NCBI RefSeq assembly: GCF_029626035.1 | Contig: NZ_JARUBE010000003.1 | Coordinates: forward strand, 1,674,001-1,738,000 | From: Micromonospora sp. WMMD980 | GTDB taxonomy: Bacteria > Actinomycetota > Actinomycetes > Mycobacteriales > Micromonosporaceae | DNA: 64,000 nt | Reading direction: 5' to 3' | In this document: piece by piece, positions 37,964 to 47,783 of the stretch | How the letters are laid out: each line of letters begins with the position of its first letter | How positions within the stretch are numbered: position 1 is the stretch's first letter | Notes under the pieces: model-generated | Database searches by the model: none | What the model was told of the DNA's origin: nothing | The model's input: only the letters and a program-made list of their open reading frames with translations | Translations under genes and position numbers: made by a program

Positions 37964-39231
37964 CCGGCCGGCGCACCGTGGTCACCGGCGTCGGCGTGGT
38001 CGCGCCCGGCGGCGCCACCCGGGACCGGTTCTGGAAGACGATCACCGAGGGGCGGACCGCCACCCGGCGGATCAGCTTCTTCGACCCGTCGCCGTTCCGC
38101 TCGCAGATCGCCGCCGAGTGCGACTTCGACCCGGACGCCGCCGGGATCACCCTGGCGGAACGGCAGCGCGCCGACCGGTACGTGCAGTTCGCGCTCGCCT
38201 GCTCCGCCGAGGCGCTCGCCGACAGCGGGTTGACGCTCACCGACGCCGCGCGGGAGCGGTCCGGCGTGGTGCTGGGCACCGCCGTCGGCGGCACCATGGC
38301 GCTGGAGCAGGAGTACGTCCGGGTCAGCGACGCCGGCCGGCGCTGGCTGGTCGACCACACCCTCGGCGGGCCGTACCTCTACCAGGCGCTGATCCCGAGC
38401 AGCCTGGCCGCCGACGTGGCCTGCCGGCACGGCCTGCACGGCCCGGCCCAGGTCGTCTCCACCGGCTGCACCTCCGGCATCGACGCGATCGGCTACGCCC
38501 ACCAACTCGTCGCCGACGGCGAGGCGGACGTGGTGCTGGCCGGGGCCGCCGACTCGCCGATCTCCCCGGTCACCGTCGCCTCGTTCGACGCGATCGGGGC
38601 CACCAGCCCGGACAACGACGACCCGGAGCACGCCTCCCGGCCGTTCGACGCCGACCGGCACGGCTTCGTGCTCGCCGAGGGCGCGGCGGTGCTGGTGCTG
38701 GAGGAGGCCGAGCACGCCCGTCGCCGGGGCGCGCACGTCTACTGCGAGGTCGCCGGCTACGCCAGCCGCAGCAACGGCTTCCACATGACCGGGCTGCGCC
38801 CGGACGGCGCGGAGATGGCGGTGGCCATCACCGACGCGCTGCGCCAGGCCCGACTCGCCCCGGCGGCCGTGTCGTACGTCAGCGCGCACGGCTCCGGCAC
38901 CCGGCAGAACGACAGGCACGAGACCGCGGCGTTCAAGCGGGCGCTCGGCCCGGCCGCGTACCGGGTGCCGATCAGCTCGATCAAGTCGATGGTCGGGCAC
39001 TCGCTGGGCGCGATCGGCTCGATCGAGATGGCCGCCTGCGCGCTGGCCATCGAGTACGGCGTGGTCCCGCCGACCGCCAACTGGACCACCCGGGACCCGG
39101 AGTGCGACCTGGACTACGTGCCGAACGAGGCCCGGGAGGTGCCGGTGGACGTGGCGCTCTCGGTGGGCAGCGGGTTCGGCGGCTTCCAGTCCGCGATGGT
39201 GTTCCGCCGCCTCGTCGGTGTTCCGGCATGA
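37960..39231 (+). CDS. Type II PKS ketosynthase alpha (KS-alpha)
   Basis: A 423-residue ketosynthase. The active-site Cys170 lies in [18 protein letters not shown]; the two His are in [11 protein letters not shown] and [25 protein letters not shown] at the start and [20 protein letters not shown] are typical of WhiE/aromatic KS-alpha. It makes the poly-beta-ketone chain together with the next gene. The first His motif reads HGSGT rather than HGTGT. Confidence 0.93.
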
Positions 39232-40475
39232 CGGCCCGGGCGGTGGTGACCGGCATCGGGGTGGTCGCGCCCAGCGGCGTCGGGTCGGACGCGCACTGGG
39301 CCACCGTGTCGGCCGGGATCCGGCGCACCGGGCCGATCACGCTGTTCGACCCGGCGTCCTACCCGACCCGGGTGGCCGGCGAGGTGGCCGACTTCGACCC
39401 GGCCGGGTTCGTCGACGCCCGACAGCGGGTGCAGACCGACAGGTGGAGCCACCTCGGCTTCGCCGCCACCCGGCTGGCGCTCACCGACGCCGGGCTGGCG
39501 GACGTCTCGCCCGACCCGTACCGGTGGGCGGTGACGCTGGCCAGTTCGTCCGGCGGCAACCTGTTCGGGCAGCGGGAGCTGCAACGGCTCTGGGGCGGGC
39601 CGACCCGCACCGTCGGGGCGTACCAGTCGATCGCCTGGTTCTACGCGGCGAGCGTCGGCCAGCTGTCGATCCGGCACCAGTTCAAGGGCCCGTCCGGGGT
39701 GACCGTGTCCGAGGCGGCCGGCGGGCTGGACAGCCTGGCGCACGCGGTGCGCACGGTCCGGCGGGGCACCCCCGTGGTGATCGCCGGGGCCACCGAGTGC
39801 CCGCTCAGCCCGTACGCGCTGGCCTGCCAGCTCCGCTCCGGGCTGCTCAGCGACGTCGCCGACCCGCAGCGTGCGTACCGGCCGTTCGACGTCTCGGCCA
39901 GCGGCTACGTGCCGGCCGAGGGCGGCGCGGTGTTCGTGGTGGAGGAGCTGGGGCACGCGTTGGGCCGGGGCGCCCGGGTCTACGGGGAGATCACCGGCTG
40001 GGCGGCCACCCACGACGGCGCGCCCACCGACCCGGAGCAGGGGCCGGACCCGACGCACTACGCCCGCGCGTTGAAGCTGGCTCTGGACCGGGCCGCGGTC
40101 CGTCCGCACGACGTGGACGTGATCTGGCCGGACGCGCTCGGGGTGCCGGCGTACGACCGGGCCGAGGCGAGCGCGCTGCGGGCCGTCTTCGGCGACCGGC
40201 CGCCGCCGGTGACCACGCAGAAGCCGCTGACCGGCCGCGCGCACCAGGGTTCGTCGGCGTTGGACGCGGCCACCGCGCTGCTCGCGTTCTCCCGTGGTGT
40301 GCTGCCGGTCTCCGCCGGCCCGGACGAGCCGGCGTCCGGATGCGAGCTGACGTTCCTGCGCGAGCCCCGCCCGCCGCGCAGCCGGATCGCGCTGGTGGGG
40401 GCGCGCGGGTTCGACGGGTTCAACAGCGCGCTGGTGCTGCGCGGCGCCGCGCCCCCGCCGGCCGCCGGGAGCTGA
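39228..40475 (+). CDS. Type II PKS chain length factor (KS-beta)
   Basis: A 415-residue KS homologue lacking the catalytic Cys: the site reads [17 protein letters not shown]. Most CLFs have Gln at the Cys position (SEQAG); here it is Ala. [20 protein letters not shown] replaces the second His motif, as in CLFs. It pairs with KS-alpha and sets chain length. It overlaps KS-alpha by 4 bp and is the last gene of the tightly overlapped run. Confidence 0.92.
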   Translation: MTARAVVTGIGVVAPSGVGSDAHWATVSAGIRRTGPITLFDPASYPTRVAGEVADFDPAGFVDARQRVQTDRWSHLGFAATRLALTDAGLADVSPDPYRWAVTLASSSGGNLFGQRELQRLWGGPTRTVGAYQSIAWFYAASVGQLSIRHQFKGPSGVTVSEAAGGLDSLAHAVRTVRRGTPVVIAGATECPLSPYALACQLRSGLLSDVADPQRAYRPFDVSASGYVPAEGGAVFVVEELGHALGRGARVYGEITGWAATHDGAPTDPEQGPDPTHYARALKLALDRAAVRPHDVDVIWPDALGVPAYDRAEASALRAVFGDRPPPVTTQKPLTGRAHQGSSALDAATALLAFSRGVLPVSAGPDEPASGCELTFLREPRPPRSRIALVGARGFDGFNSALVLRGAAPPPAAGS

Positions 40476-40620
40476 TCCGACGCGGGCCCAGGCGGCGGTC
40501 GGGAGTCGGTCCGACGCGCGGCCCCTCGGCGGCGGCCGGGAGCGGACCGGCCACCAGCCCGTGCGGTCTCGCCTCCGCCCGCGCCCGCTTCGCCGGCCGT
40601 GTCCCGCCGGGCCGGGCCCC

Positions 40621-40764
40621 TCAGCCCTCGCCGTCGGCGCGGCGGCGCAGGTTACGGCCGGCGTCCCGGGCGCGGCCCGGCAGCCAGAACCGGAGGCCGA
40701 CGAGCGCCACGACCAGCACGACGAGCAGGACCAGGTAGAAACCGCGCAGGGCTTCCCCCTCCAC
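40621..40764 (-). CDS. Possible small membrane protein
   Basis: A leftward frame of 47 residues: VEGEALRGFYLVLLVVLVVA, continuing LVGLRFWLPGRARD, and a basic tail ending RRRADGEG. It has one strong membrane helix and a positive tail. The GTG at 40764 is a guess; no good ribosome site is seen before it. It sits in the gap between the core run and the second gene set. Confidence 0.38.
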   Translation of the reverse strand: MEGEALRGFYLVLLVVLVVALVGLRFWLPGRARDAGRNLRRRADGEG

Positions 40765-41035
40765 ATCGGTGGGCCGCCCCGGCCCACCGATGTCGGGGCG
40801 GCGACTGCCCAACCGTCCGGCCGTCCGCGACACGCGCAGGACGGCGCGGCCGGCGGGCCACCAAGCCGGCGTGCGCCCGATCCTGCCTGTCCGATCGAGC
40901 CTGAGCAATCCACCCAGCCGCTGTTTTGGATCTAGCCATTTGCATCTGGCGATGCGGACAAGGCCCGACGTAGGGTTCCGTCAGCTCCCAAGGGGAGCGG
41001 GCCTCACGTATCTCTAGGCTGGGCGGTGGCGGGTC

Positions 41036-42421
41036 GTGACCGGGGCGGAAGATCCACAGTCGACGGCGGGTTGGGTGGACGACATCCTGCTCGCCGGGGC
41101 CGCGAGCGACATCTGTCTGCGCCTCCCCGAACCGGTCGACCGGGGCACGCTGCGCCGGCTGGTCGGCGAGGCGCAGGAACGGCTGACCGGGGCCGGGCTG
41201 CGTCGCGGCGGGGCCACCGCGCTGCGCCTGCCGCCGTCGCTGGCGTACGTGGCGCACCTGCTCGCCACCTGGCGCGCCGGCGGCCAGGCGGTGCTGCTCG
41301 ACCACCGGCTCACCGACCACGAGGTCGACCGGGCGCTGCACCGCCTCCAGCCGCAGGTGGTGGTCGCCCCGGTGCGCACCGGCGGCGGCGCGCTGCGCGT
41401 CTTCGTCGACGTCACCGCCGGGGTACGCGCCTGGTCCGACCGGCCGGCCGGCAGCCCGCACGCGGTGATCCAGCTCAGTTCCGGCTCCACCGGGCCGTCC
41501 AAGGTGATCGGGCGCACCGCCGCGGACCTGGCCGCCGAGGTACGCCGCTACACCGAGATCGACGGGGTGGCCCGGCCCGGCGAACGGATCATCCTGCTGC
41601 CCAGCATGGTGCACGTGCTCGGCCTGGTCGGCGGGCTGCTCTACGGCCTGCACGCCGGCGTCGAGCTGTGCCCGCCGGAGCGGCTCAGCGGCGACGAGGT
41701 GCTCGCCGCCGTCGCCGCCCAGGACACCCCGGCCACCGTGCTCGGCGTGCCGTTCCACATCGGGCTGCTCGCCTCCACCGTGCCCAGCGGGCCGCTGCCC
41801 CAGCTCGCCCGGATGACCACCGGCGGCGAGCTGGTGCCCGCCGCGGTCGCCCGGGCCTTCACCGACCGCTACGGCGTCCCGCTGGGCAACATGTACGGGA
41901 TGACCGAGGTCGGCGTCATCGGCACCGACCTGTACGGGCGCCACCGGCCGGCGATCGCCCCCGCCCCCGGCATCCGGGTGCGGGAACAGGACGGCGAGCT
42001 GTGGGTGAGCTGCCCGGCGAACCCGTACGTCGGGCTCGCCGACCCGACCCGCTGGGCCGACGGCTGGCTGCACACCCGCGACGCCGGCGCGGTCGACCCG
42101 GACACCGGGCTGGTGACCATCCGCGGCCGGCTGGACTCGCAGGTGTCGGTGGGCGGCCTGAAGGTCGACCTGACCGAGGTGGAGGCCACCGTCGCCGGGC
42201 TGCCCGGGGTCACCGCCGCGGTGGTGGTCTGGGACGACGGGATCAGCGCCTACGTGCAGCACGACGGCGCGCTGACCGAGGACGCGCTGGACCGCCTGCT
42301 CGCCGAGCGGCTGGCCGGCTTCAAGCGGCCCCGCGCGCTGCACCTGCTGGAGCAGTTGCCGCGCACCACCACCGGCAAGCTGGTCCGTTCCGTTCCGGCG
42401 CTGCGGGAGGCGGTCTCGTGA
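41036..42421 (+). CDS. Adenylate-forming acyl/aryl-CoA ligase 1
   Basis: A 461-residue class I adenylate-forming enzyme. The ATP loop is VIQLSSGSTGPSKVIGR; GNMYGMTEVGVIG is the A5-type core; VDPDTGLVTIRGRLDSQVSV and GGLKVDLTEVEATVAGLPGV form A8; RTTTGKLVRSVP has the catalytic Lys. It is likely to load an acid onto one of the two carrier proteins that follow. The GTG start at 41036 follows a TAGGCT -10-like box (41015-41020), so the transcript may have a very short leader. It begins the second gene set. Confidence 0.85.
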   Translation: MTGAEDPQSTAGWVDDILLAGAASDICLRLPEPVDRGTLRRLVGEAQERLTGAGLRRGGATALRLPPSLAYVAHLLATWRAGGQAVLLDHRLTDHEVDRALHRLQPQVVVAPVRTGGGALRVFVDVTAGVRAWSDRPAGSPHAVIQLSSGSTGPSKVIGRTAADLAAEVRRYTEIDGVARPGERIILLPSMVHVLGLVGGLLYGLHAGVELCPPERLSGDEVLAAVAAQDTPATVLGVPFHIGLLASTVPSGPLPQLARMTTGGELVPAAVARAFTDRYGVPLGNMYGMTEVGVIGTDLYGRHRPAIAPAPGIRVREQDGELWVSCPANPYVGLADPTRWADGWLHTRDAGAVDPDTGLVTIRGRLDSQVSVGGLKVDLTEVEATVAGLPGVTAAVVVWDDGISAYVQHDGALTEDALDRLLAERLAGFKRPRALHLLEQLPRTTTGKLVRSVPALREAVS

Positions 42422-42638
42422 CCGGCCCGCTGCGTGAGCACGACCACCACCGGGCGTCCGGCGGGCGACCGGCGTACCCCGATCCCAACCCGGTCCGACC
42501 GGACGGCGCGCCACCCGCGCGCCGGACTCGCCGCGGCGTCAGCTCCCGTGCGACGCCGACGGCCCGGCCGGTCCCTGAAGGACACGGTGTCCCGACCGGG
42601 CACCGGTAACTGTTTCACCTGGAAATGAGGTTCCGCCC

Positions 42639-42902
42639 ATGCGCGACGAGGTCCGCACCTTCGTCATCGAGCAGCTCGCCGACATGAACTACGACGTCGA
42701 GGAGATCGACGACGCCACCACCCTCGGCCCCTCCGGCGTCGACCTGGAATCGCTGGCGCTGGCCGACCTCGCCGTCCGCGTCGAGGACCGCTACGGGTTG
42801 AAGTTCGCCGACGACGAGTCGGAGAAGCTGGCGCTGATGACGGTCGGCGAGTTCACCACCATGGTGGCCGACCGGGCCGCCGCGAACAGCGACCACTCCT
42901 GA
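42639..42902 (+). CDS. Acyl carrier protein 1 of the second set
   Basis: An 87-residue carrier protein: TTLGPSGVDLESLALADLAV contains the expected Ser in DLESL. The helices before and after match ACP length. It lies 217 bp after ligase 1, an interval with no recognised gene, and its stop overlaps the next start (TGATG). Confidence 0.85.
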   Translation: MRDEVRTFVIEQLADMNYDVEEIDDATTLGPSGVDLESLALADLAVRVEDRYGLKFADDESEKLALMTVGEFTTMVADRAAANSDHS

Positions 42903-43147
42903 TGTCCGGTCAGCCCGACCTGGGGCGAGCTGACCTGGTGAGCATGCTCGCCGAACTGACCGCGAAACCCGCCGACCAGGTGCCGGACCGGGTCGGCTCG
43001 ATGGAGCTGGCCTGGCTGGTGCACCTCGTCGAGCAGCGCTACGACCGCCGGCTCGACCTCACCGACGACCAGCTCGCCGGCATCCGCACCGTCGACGACG
43101 CGCTGGCGGTGTTCCACACCTCGCTCACCGCTCCCGCAGATGGCTGA
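42902..43147 (+). CDS. Acyl carrier-like protein 2 of the second set
   Basis: An 81-residue protein. DQVPDRVGSMELAWLVHLVE resembles the ACP site, but Asp before the modified Ser is replaced by Gly (VGSMEL). It may still be phosphopantetheinylated, or it may serve as a structural partner. It overlaps the downstream KS by 8 bp. Confidence 0.68.
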   Translation: MSGQPDLGRADLVSMLAELTAKPADQVPDRVGSMELAWLVHLVEQRYDRRLDLTDDQLAGIRTVDDALAVFHTSLTAPADG

Positions 43148-44270
43148 GCGGGACTCCGTACGGATCACCGGCACGCACGCGGTCAGCGCCCTGGGCAGGG
43201 GCGCCGACGCGCTGCTGGCCGGGGTGCTCACCGGCGCCCCGGCGTTCACTCCGGTGCGCCGTTTCGACACCACCGGCCGCCGGGTCACCGTGGCCGCCAC
43301 CCTGCCGGCGACCGGCACGCTCGCCGAGGAACTCGTCGACGCGATCGACCACGTGGTACGGGTCGCCGGGCTGGACGCGGCCGAGCGGGCGGGCACGGCG
43401 CTGTTCCTGGCCACCCACGGCGGGCCGCCTTCGCTGCCCGTACCGGAGGGGGTGGACGAGCCGACGGTGCCGGCGCTCGCCGACCACCTGTCGTCCCGGT
43501 GCGGCCTGGGCGGGCGGACCCGGGTCTACACCACCGCCTGCGTGTCGGCGAGCACCGCGGTCGCCGACGCGGCCGTGCTGATCCGCCGGGGCGACCTGGA
43601 GCGGGTCGTGGTCGCGGCCGGCTACCTGGTCGAGCCCGACCAGTACGCGCTCTTCGACGCTGGCCGGGCGCTCGCCTCCGACGGGGCGGTACGCCCGTTC
43701 AGCGCCGGCCGCACCGGTCTGCTGCTCGGCGACGGGGTGGCGGCGGTGGTGCTGGAGTCGGCCGACGCCGCCGCCCGGCGGGGCGCGGAGACGGTGGCCA
43801 CGGTGGCCGGGTGGGGGCGGGCCGGGGACGCCTACCACCCGTGCCAGCCGCACCCCGGCGGGGACGGTCTGGCGCGCGCGGTGGACGCGGCGCTGCGCCG
43901 CGCCGGGCTGGCCCCGGGCGCGGTCGGTTACGTCAACGCGAACGCCACCGGCACCCCGTTCAGCGACGCCTCCGAGGCGGCGGCGTTGCGGCGGGTCTTC
44001 GGCGAGCGGGCCGGGCGGTTGCCGGTCAGCTCCACGAAGTCGGTGCACGGGCACGCGCTGGAGGCGTCCGGGCTGCTCGAACTGGTGGTCACCGTGCTGG
44101 CGCTCCGGGACGGCAAGCTGCCGCCCACCGCCGGCTGGCTGGCCCCCGACCCGGACTGCCCGCTGGACGTCGTCCGCGACGCCCCCCGCCCCGCCGACAC
44201 CGCGCACGCCCTGACCCTGAACGCCGCCTTCGGCGGCGCCAACACCGCTCTCCTGGTGAGTGCCCCGTGA
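43140..44270 (+). CDS. Ketosynthase with altered active site
   Basis: A 376-residue KS-fold protein. The Cys is present in VYTTACVSASTAVADAAVL, and the second His in TKSVHGHALEASG. The first His motif, normally NAHGTGT, reads VNANATGTPFSD, so His is replaced by Asn. The protein could retain transacylation but have weakened decarboxylation, or it could act like a C-N-H condensing enzyme. The N-terminal quarter is shorter than in standard KS-alpha. It stands beside a half-length KS homologue, possibly its partner. Confidence 0.8.
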   Translation: MAERDSVRITGTHAVSALGRGADALLAGVLTGAPAFTPVRRFDTTGRRVTVAATLPATGTLAEELVDAIDHVVRVAGLDAAERAGTALFLATHGGPPSLPVPEGVDEPTVPALADHLSSRCGLGGRTRVYTTACVSASTAVADAAVLIRRGDLERVVVAAGYLVEPDQYALFDAGRALASDGAVRPFSAGRTGLLLGDGVAAVVLESADAAARRGAETVATVAGWGRAGDAYHPCQPHPGGDGLARAVDAALRRAGLAPGAVGYVNANATGTPFSDASEAAALRRVFGERAGRLPVSSTKSVHGHALEASGLLELVVTVLALRDGKLPPTAGWLAPDPDCPLDVVRDAPRPADTAHALTLNAAFGGANTALLVSAP

Positions 44271-44296
44271 CCGCCCCACCGCACCACCCCGCGCCG

Positions 44297-44365
44297 CGAT
44301 CTTGCACTTCCAGCCCCGACAAAGGCGGCACAACGCCCACACCGGGGGCACCTACTGCAAGATCG
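44297..44365. repeat. 69-bp REP-like element with CGATCTTGCA ends
   Basis: CGATCTTGCA (44297-44306) and TGCAAGATCG (44356-44365) are perfect 10-bp inverted ends enclosing a GC-rich middle. I recognise the type from interspersed repeats in Micromonospora genomes. It lies between the altered KS and the next gene. That gene can be read through it from GTG 44267, which would give an unusual 37-residue leader. Confidence 0.65.
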
Positions 44366-44377
44366 ACGAGCTGGGGG

Positions 44378-44869
44378 GTGCTGGCCGAGGCGCGCTGGCC
44401 CGAGGACGGGGACGGTGCGGCGCCGGGGGTGCCGGGGTTCGTGCACTCGGGGTTCGCGCCGCTCGTCGTGGCGGTCGCCGAGCGGTGCCTCACCCGGCGG
44501 TACGGTTCCGGGCCGCTGCCGGGCGGGAACCGCACGGCGGTGCTGCTGGCCAGCGCGAGCGGGGACGCCGCCGGCGCGGCGCACGTGCGGGCCACCGTCG
44601 GCGCCGGTGGGCGGGTGGGGCCGCTGTTCTTCTTCCAGTCGGTGCCGAACAGCGTGGCCGGGCACGTCGCGGCCCGCTGGGGGCTGGACGGGCCGGTGGT
44701 GTGCCTGAGCCCGACCGGCGACCCGAGGACCGAGGGGGAGGCCGAGGCCGACCTGTTACGCCACGACGGCGACGCCGCCCAGGCGTTGCTGATCCTGATC
44801 GAACTGGCACCGGACGGTACGCCGGGCGAGGCGACCGCGGTGCTGCTGGGGGAGAGGACACGTCAATGA
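44378..44869 (+). CDS. Half-length ketosynthase-like protein
   Basis: A 163-residue protein from GTG 44378 (preceded by GGGGGG). VHSGFAPLVVAVAERCLTRR, TAVLLASASGDAAGA, LFFFQSVPNSVAGHVAARWG and VVCLSPTG follow the N-terminal half of a KS. SVPNSVAGHVAARW is the loop before the usual Cys site, and Cys is present in VVCLSP but not in the catalytic context. The family resembles Pfam Ketoacyl-synt_2 proteins, small KS-like subunits that accompany full KSs. It may be a partner or chain-length subunit of the altered KS. The longer GTG 44267 start would include the REP element. Confidence 0.65.
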   Translation: MLAEARWPEDGDGAAPGVPGFVHSGFAPLVVAVAERCLTRRYGSGPLPGGNRTAVLLASASGDAAGAAHVRATVGAGGRVGPLFFFQSVPNSVAGHVAARWGLDGPVVCLSPTGDPRTEGEAEADLLRHDGDAAQALLILIELAPDGTPGEATAVLLGERTRQ

Positions 44870-46485
44870 GGACGAAGGGACTGCGCGGCGCGCTGGCCGC
44901 CGACACCGAACTGGGCGCGGGCAACGTGCTCGCCCGGGTGCTGGCCCACGGCGCCGACCCGGACGGCCCGGGGCTCACGTTCGACACCGCCGTCGACGGC
45001 CACCCGGCCGAGACCCCGCTGACGCTCGGCGAACTCGACCGGATGGTCGCCGCCCGGGCCGCCTGGCTGCACGAACGCGGGGTACGGCGGCGCGACCCGG
45101 TCGCGGTCTGGGCCGGCGCCGCCGCCGACATGGTGCTGTCGTTCCTGGCGCTGACCCGGCTCGGCGCCATCCCGGCGCTGATGAACGGCAAGCTGCGCCC
45201 GGAGATCGCGGCCGAGTACATCCGCCGGCTGCGTGCCGGCGGGGTGCTCGCCGACGCCTCGCACGCCGCCGCGCTGGCCGGGCACGACCTGGGCGCACCG
45301 ATGCTCGGCGAGCCGGCGACGGCCGGCACCGGGGACCCGGAGGTCGCGCCCGCGCCGTACCGGCACCACCAGGACGACCCGATCGTGATCACGCACACCT
45401 CCGGCACCACCGGGGTGCCGAAGGCGGTGCTGCACTCGCACGCCAGCCTCTTCGCCGCCACCCGGCACCTGCTGTCCATGCCGCAGGCGCAGGGCACCCG
45501 CCGGATCCTCAACGCGCTGCCCGCACCGCACACCGCCACCGTGCTCATGGTCAACCAGGCGCTCGGCAACCGGGCCGAGATGTTCCTCCTCTCCGAGCAG
45601 GGCGGCGAACGGGTGCTCGACGCGATCCAGCGGTGGCGCCCGGACGGCGTGTTCGGCTTCTCGGTGACCTGGGCCGAGCTGGCCCGCTTCGACCTGTCCG
45701 GCTACGACCTCGACTCGGTGCGGCTGTGGTTCAACACCGGTGACTGCTCGCACGAGCCACACGTGCGCCGGCTGGTCGCGGTCGGCTCCCGGGACGTGGT
45801 GACCCGCGCCGGGGTGACCCGGGTGCCCGGCTCGGTCTTCATCGACGGGCTCGGCTCCAGCGAGATGGGCCACTCGATGTTCCACGTCACGCACACCGTG
45901 GACACCGACCACTACGGCCGCTGCGTCGGCCGCCCCTATCGCTTCGCGACCGTGGCGGTGCTCGACGCCGACGGCAACGAGCTGCCCGCCGGGCAGGTCG
46001 GGTGGCTGGGCATCGACTCCCCGTCGCTGTTCCGTGGCTACTGGAACGACTCGGTCACCACCTACCGCTACCGGCTGCGCGGCTGGTACCTCACCGGCGA
46101 CCTGGTGTACGCCGACGACGACGGCCGCTACTACCACCTGGACCGGGCGGTCGACTCGATCGAGACGGCCGACGGGAAGCGCTTCTTCACCGCGCTGTCC
46201 GAGGAGCGGATCCTCGCCGCCTGCGCCGACGTCACCGACTGCACGGTCGTGATCGTCAAGGCGGACGACGGCAGCGTCACCACGGACGTGCTGCTGGAGT
46301 TGGCGGCCGGCGCCGACCCGGCGGCGGAGCGCACCGACCGCATCCGCGCCGCGCTCGGCCCGGACGTGGCGGCCACGCTGCGCCGGGTGGTGCCGGTACG
46401 CGCCGACGACATCCCGGTCACCGTGACCGGCAAGGTGCGCAAGGTGGCGCTGCGCGAGCGCTACCTGACCGAGGCGCCGTCATGA
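44866..46485 (+). CDS. Adenylate-forming acyl/aryl-CoA ligase 2
   Basis: A 539-residue AMP-forming ligase. The ATP loop is ITHTSGTTGVPKAVLHSHAS; FIDGLGSSEMGHSMFHVTHT is the A5 region; LTGDLVYADDDGRYYHLDRA (A7/A8) and PVTVTGKVRKVALRERYL, with the catalytic Lys, close the protein. It differs from ligase 1 in length and sequence, which suggests a second acyl substrate. It overlaps its neighbours by 4 bp on both sides. Confidence 0.87.
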   Translation: MRTKGLRGALAADTELGAGNVLARVLAHGADPDGPGLTFDTAVDGHPAETPLTLGELDRMVAARAAWLHERGVRRRDPVAVWAGAAADMVLSFLALTRLGAIPALMNGKLRPEIAAEYIRRLRAGGVLADASHAAALAGHDLGAPMLGEPATAGTGDPEVAPAPYRHHQDDPIVITHTSGTTGVPKAVLHSHASLFAATRHLLSMPQAQGTRRILNALPAPHTATVLMVNQALGNRAEMFLLSEQGGERVLDAIQRWRPDGVFGFSVTWAELARFDLSGYDLDSVRLWFNTGDCSHEPHVRRLVAVGSRDVVTRAGVTRVPGSVFIDGLGSSEMGHSMFHVTHTVDTDHYGRCVGRPYRFATVAVLDADGNELPAGQVGWLGIDSPSLFRGYWNDSVTTYRYRLRGWYLTGDLVYADDDGRYYHLDRAVDSIETADGKRFFTALSEERILAACADVTDCTVVIVKADDGSVTTDVLLELAAGADPAAERTDRIRAALGPDVAATLRRVVPVRADDIPVTVTGKVRKVALRERYLTEAPS

Positions 46486-47723
46486 CCGCGCTGATCACCG
46501 GCATGGGCCTGTTCACCCCGGTCGGGCGCGGCGTGGCCGAGACGATCGACGCGCTGCTCACCGGCCGCTCCGGGCTGCGCCGGCCCCCCGAGGGACACCC
46601 GGCGCGCGACAGCCTGGAGGTGGCCGGGGTGCTGCCCCCGATCGACCCGCGCAGCGTCGCCCGCGGACCGGAGACGAAGATCCTCGACCGGGTCGTGCTG
46701 CTCGCCCTGATCACCGCCGCGGAGGCGCTCGCCGACGCGGGCATCCAGGTCGGGCGCGACGTGGACCCGGAGCGGATCGCGGTGATCGTCGGCGGGGTGG
46801 GCGGGATGTCCACGCTGGAGAGCCAGGTCCTGGCCCGGGCCGACCGGGGCCGGGCCGCGGTCAGCCCGTACCTGCTCACCGGCATCCTGCCGAACATGCC
46901 CTCGGCGCGTATCGCCATCGCGCACGGCATCCGCGGCTACAGCTCGTCGGTCGGCACGGCCTGCGCGTCCGGCGCCCAGGCCGTCGCCGAGGGGGTACGC
47001 CTCATCCGCGCCGGCGAGGCCGACGTGGTGGTGTGCGGGGCGAGCGAGGCGCCGCTGTTCGGCACGTTCGCCGACACCTTCGGCAACGCCCGGGCGCTGG
47101 CCCGGGGCTGGGACGAACCCACCGAGGCGAGCCGGCCGTTCGACAAACGGCGCAACGGGTTCGTGCTCGCCGAGGGCGCCGCGCTGCTGGTGCTGGAGCG
47201 GGCCGGGCACGCCGCCGCGCGGGGCGTGACCGGTTACGCCGAGGTCGCCGGCTACGGGACGACCACCGACGCGTACCACCCGACCGCGCCGCGCCCCGAC
47301 GGCGCCGGCGCGGCCGCGTGCATGCGCAAGGCAGTGGCCGCCGGCGGGATCGCACCGGCCGACGTCGGCTACGTCAACGCGCACGGCACCGGCACCAAGC
47401 TCGGCGACATCGCCGAGACCACCGCGCTGGCCGACGTGTTCGGCCGCGGTGGGGTGCCGGTCAGCTCCACCAAGGCGCTCACCGGGCACCTGCTCGGCGC
47501 GTCCGGGGTGCTGGAGGCGGCGGCCACCGCGCTGGCGCTCGGGCGCGGCCTGCTCCCACCCACGTACCACCTGGACGACCCGGACCCGGAGTGCGAGGCG
47601 GACCACGTCCGCGCCGTGCCCCGGCCCACCCGGACCGACCACGCGCTGACGAACTCGTTCGGGTTCGGCGGCCAGAACGTCAGCCTGCTGCTGCGCCGGG
47701 TCGCCACCCCGGTGCCGGGCTGA
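46482..47723 (+). CDS. Ketosynthase with complete Cys-His-His triad
   Basis: A 413-residue FabF-like KS. The site is SVGTACASGAQAVAEGVRLI (Cys); VNAHGTGTKLGD and STKALTGHLLGASGVLEA carry both His. SFGFGGQNVSLLLRR ends the fold. Unlike the altered KS it should catalyse decarboxylative Claisen condensation. Its partner carrier and chain are unknown; the second set has no reductase or dehydratase, so any product should stay unreduced. Confidence 0.88.
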   Translation: MTALITGMGLFTPVGRGVAETIDALLTGRSGLRRPPEGHPARDSLEVAGVLPPIDPRSVARGPETKILDRVVLLALITAAEALADAGIQVGRDVDPERIAVIVGGVGGMSTLESQVLARADRGRAAVSPYLLTGILPNMPSARIAIAHGIRGYSSSVGTACASGAQAVAEGVRLIRAGEADVVVCGASEAPLFGTFADTFGNARALARGWDEPTEASRPFDKRRNGFVLAEGAALLVLERAGHAAARGVTGYAEVAGYGTTTDAYHPTAPRPDGAGAAACMRKAVAAGGIAPADVGYVNAHGTGTKLGDIAETTALADVFGRGGVPVSSTKALTGHLLGASGVLEAAATALALGRGLLPPTYHLDDPDPECEADHVRAVPRPTRTDHALTNSFGFGGQNVSLLLRRVATPVPG

Positions 47724-47783
47724 CCGACTCCACCCCCGGGTGAGGTGCCCGGGTCGCGATCACGGGGGAAGAGGGGGAAGCCC

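Noticed and set aside
41036..47723. Aryl polyene cluster
   Set aside because: Ligases, carriers and KS pairs are present, but the ketoreductase, dehydratase and acyltransferase genes needed for a polyene are absent.
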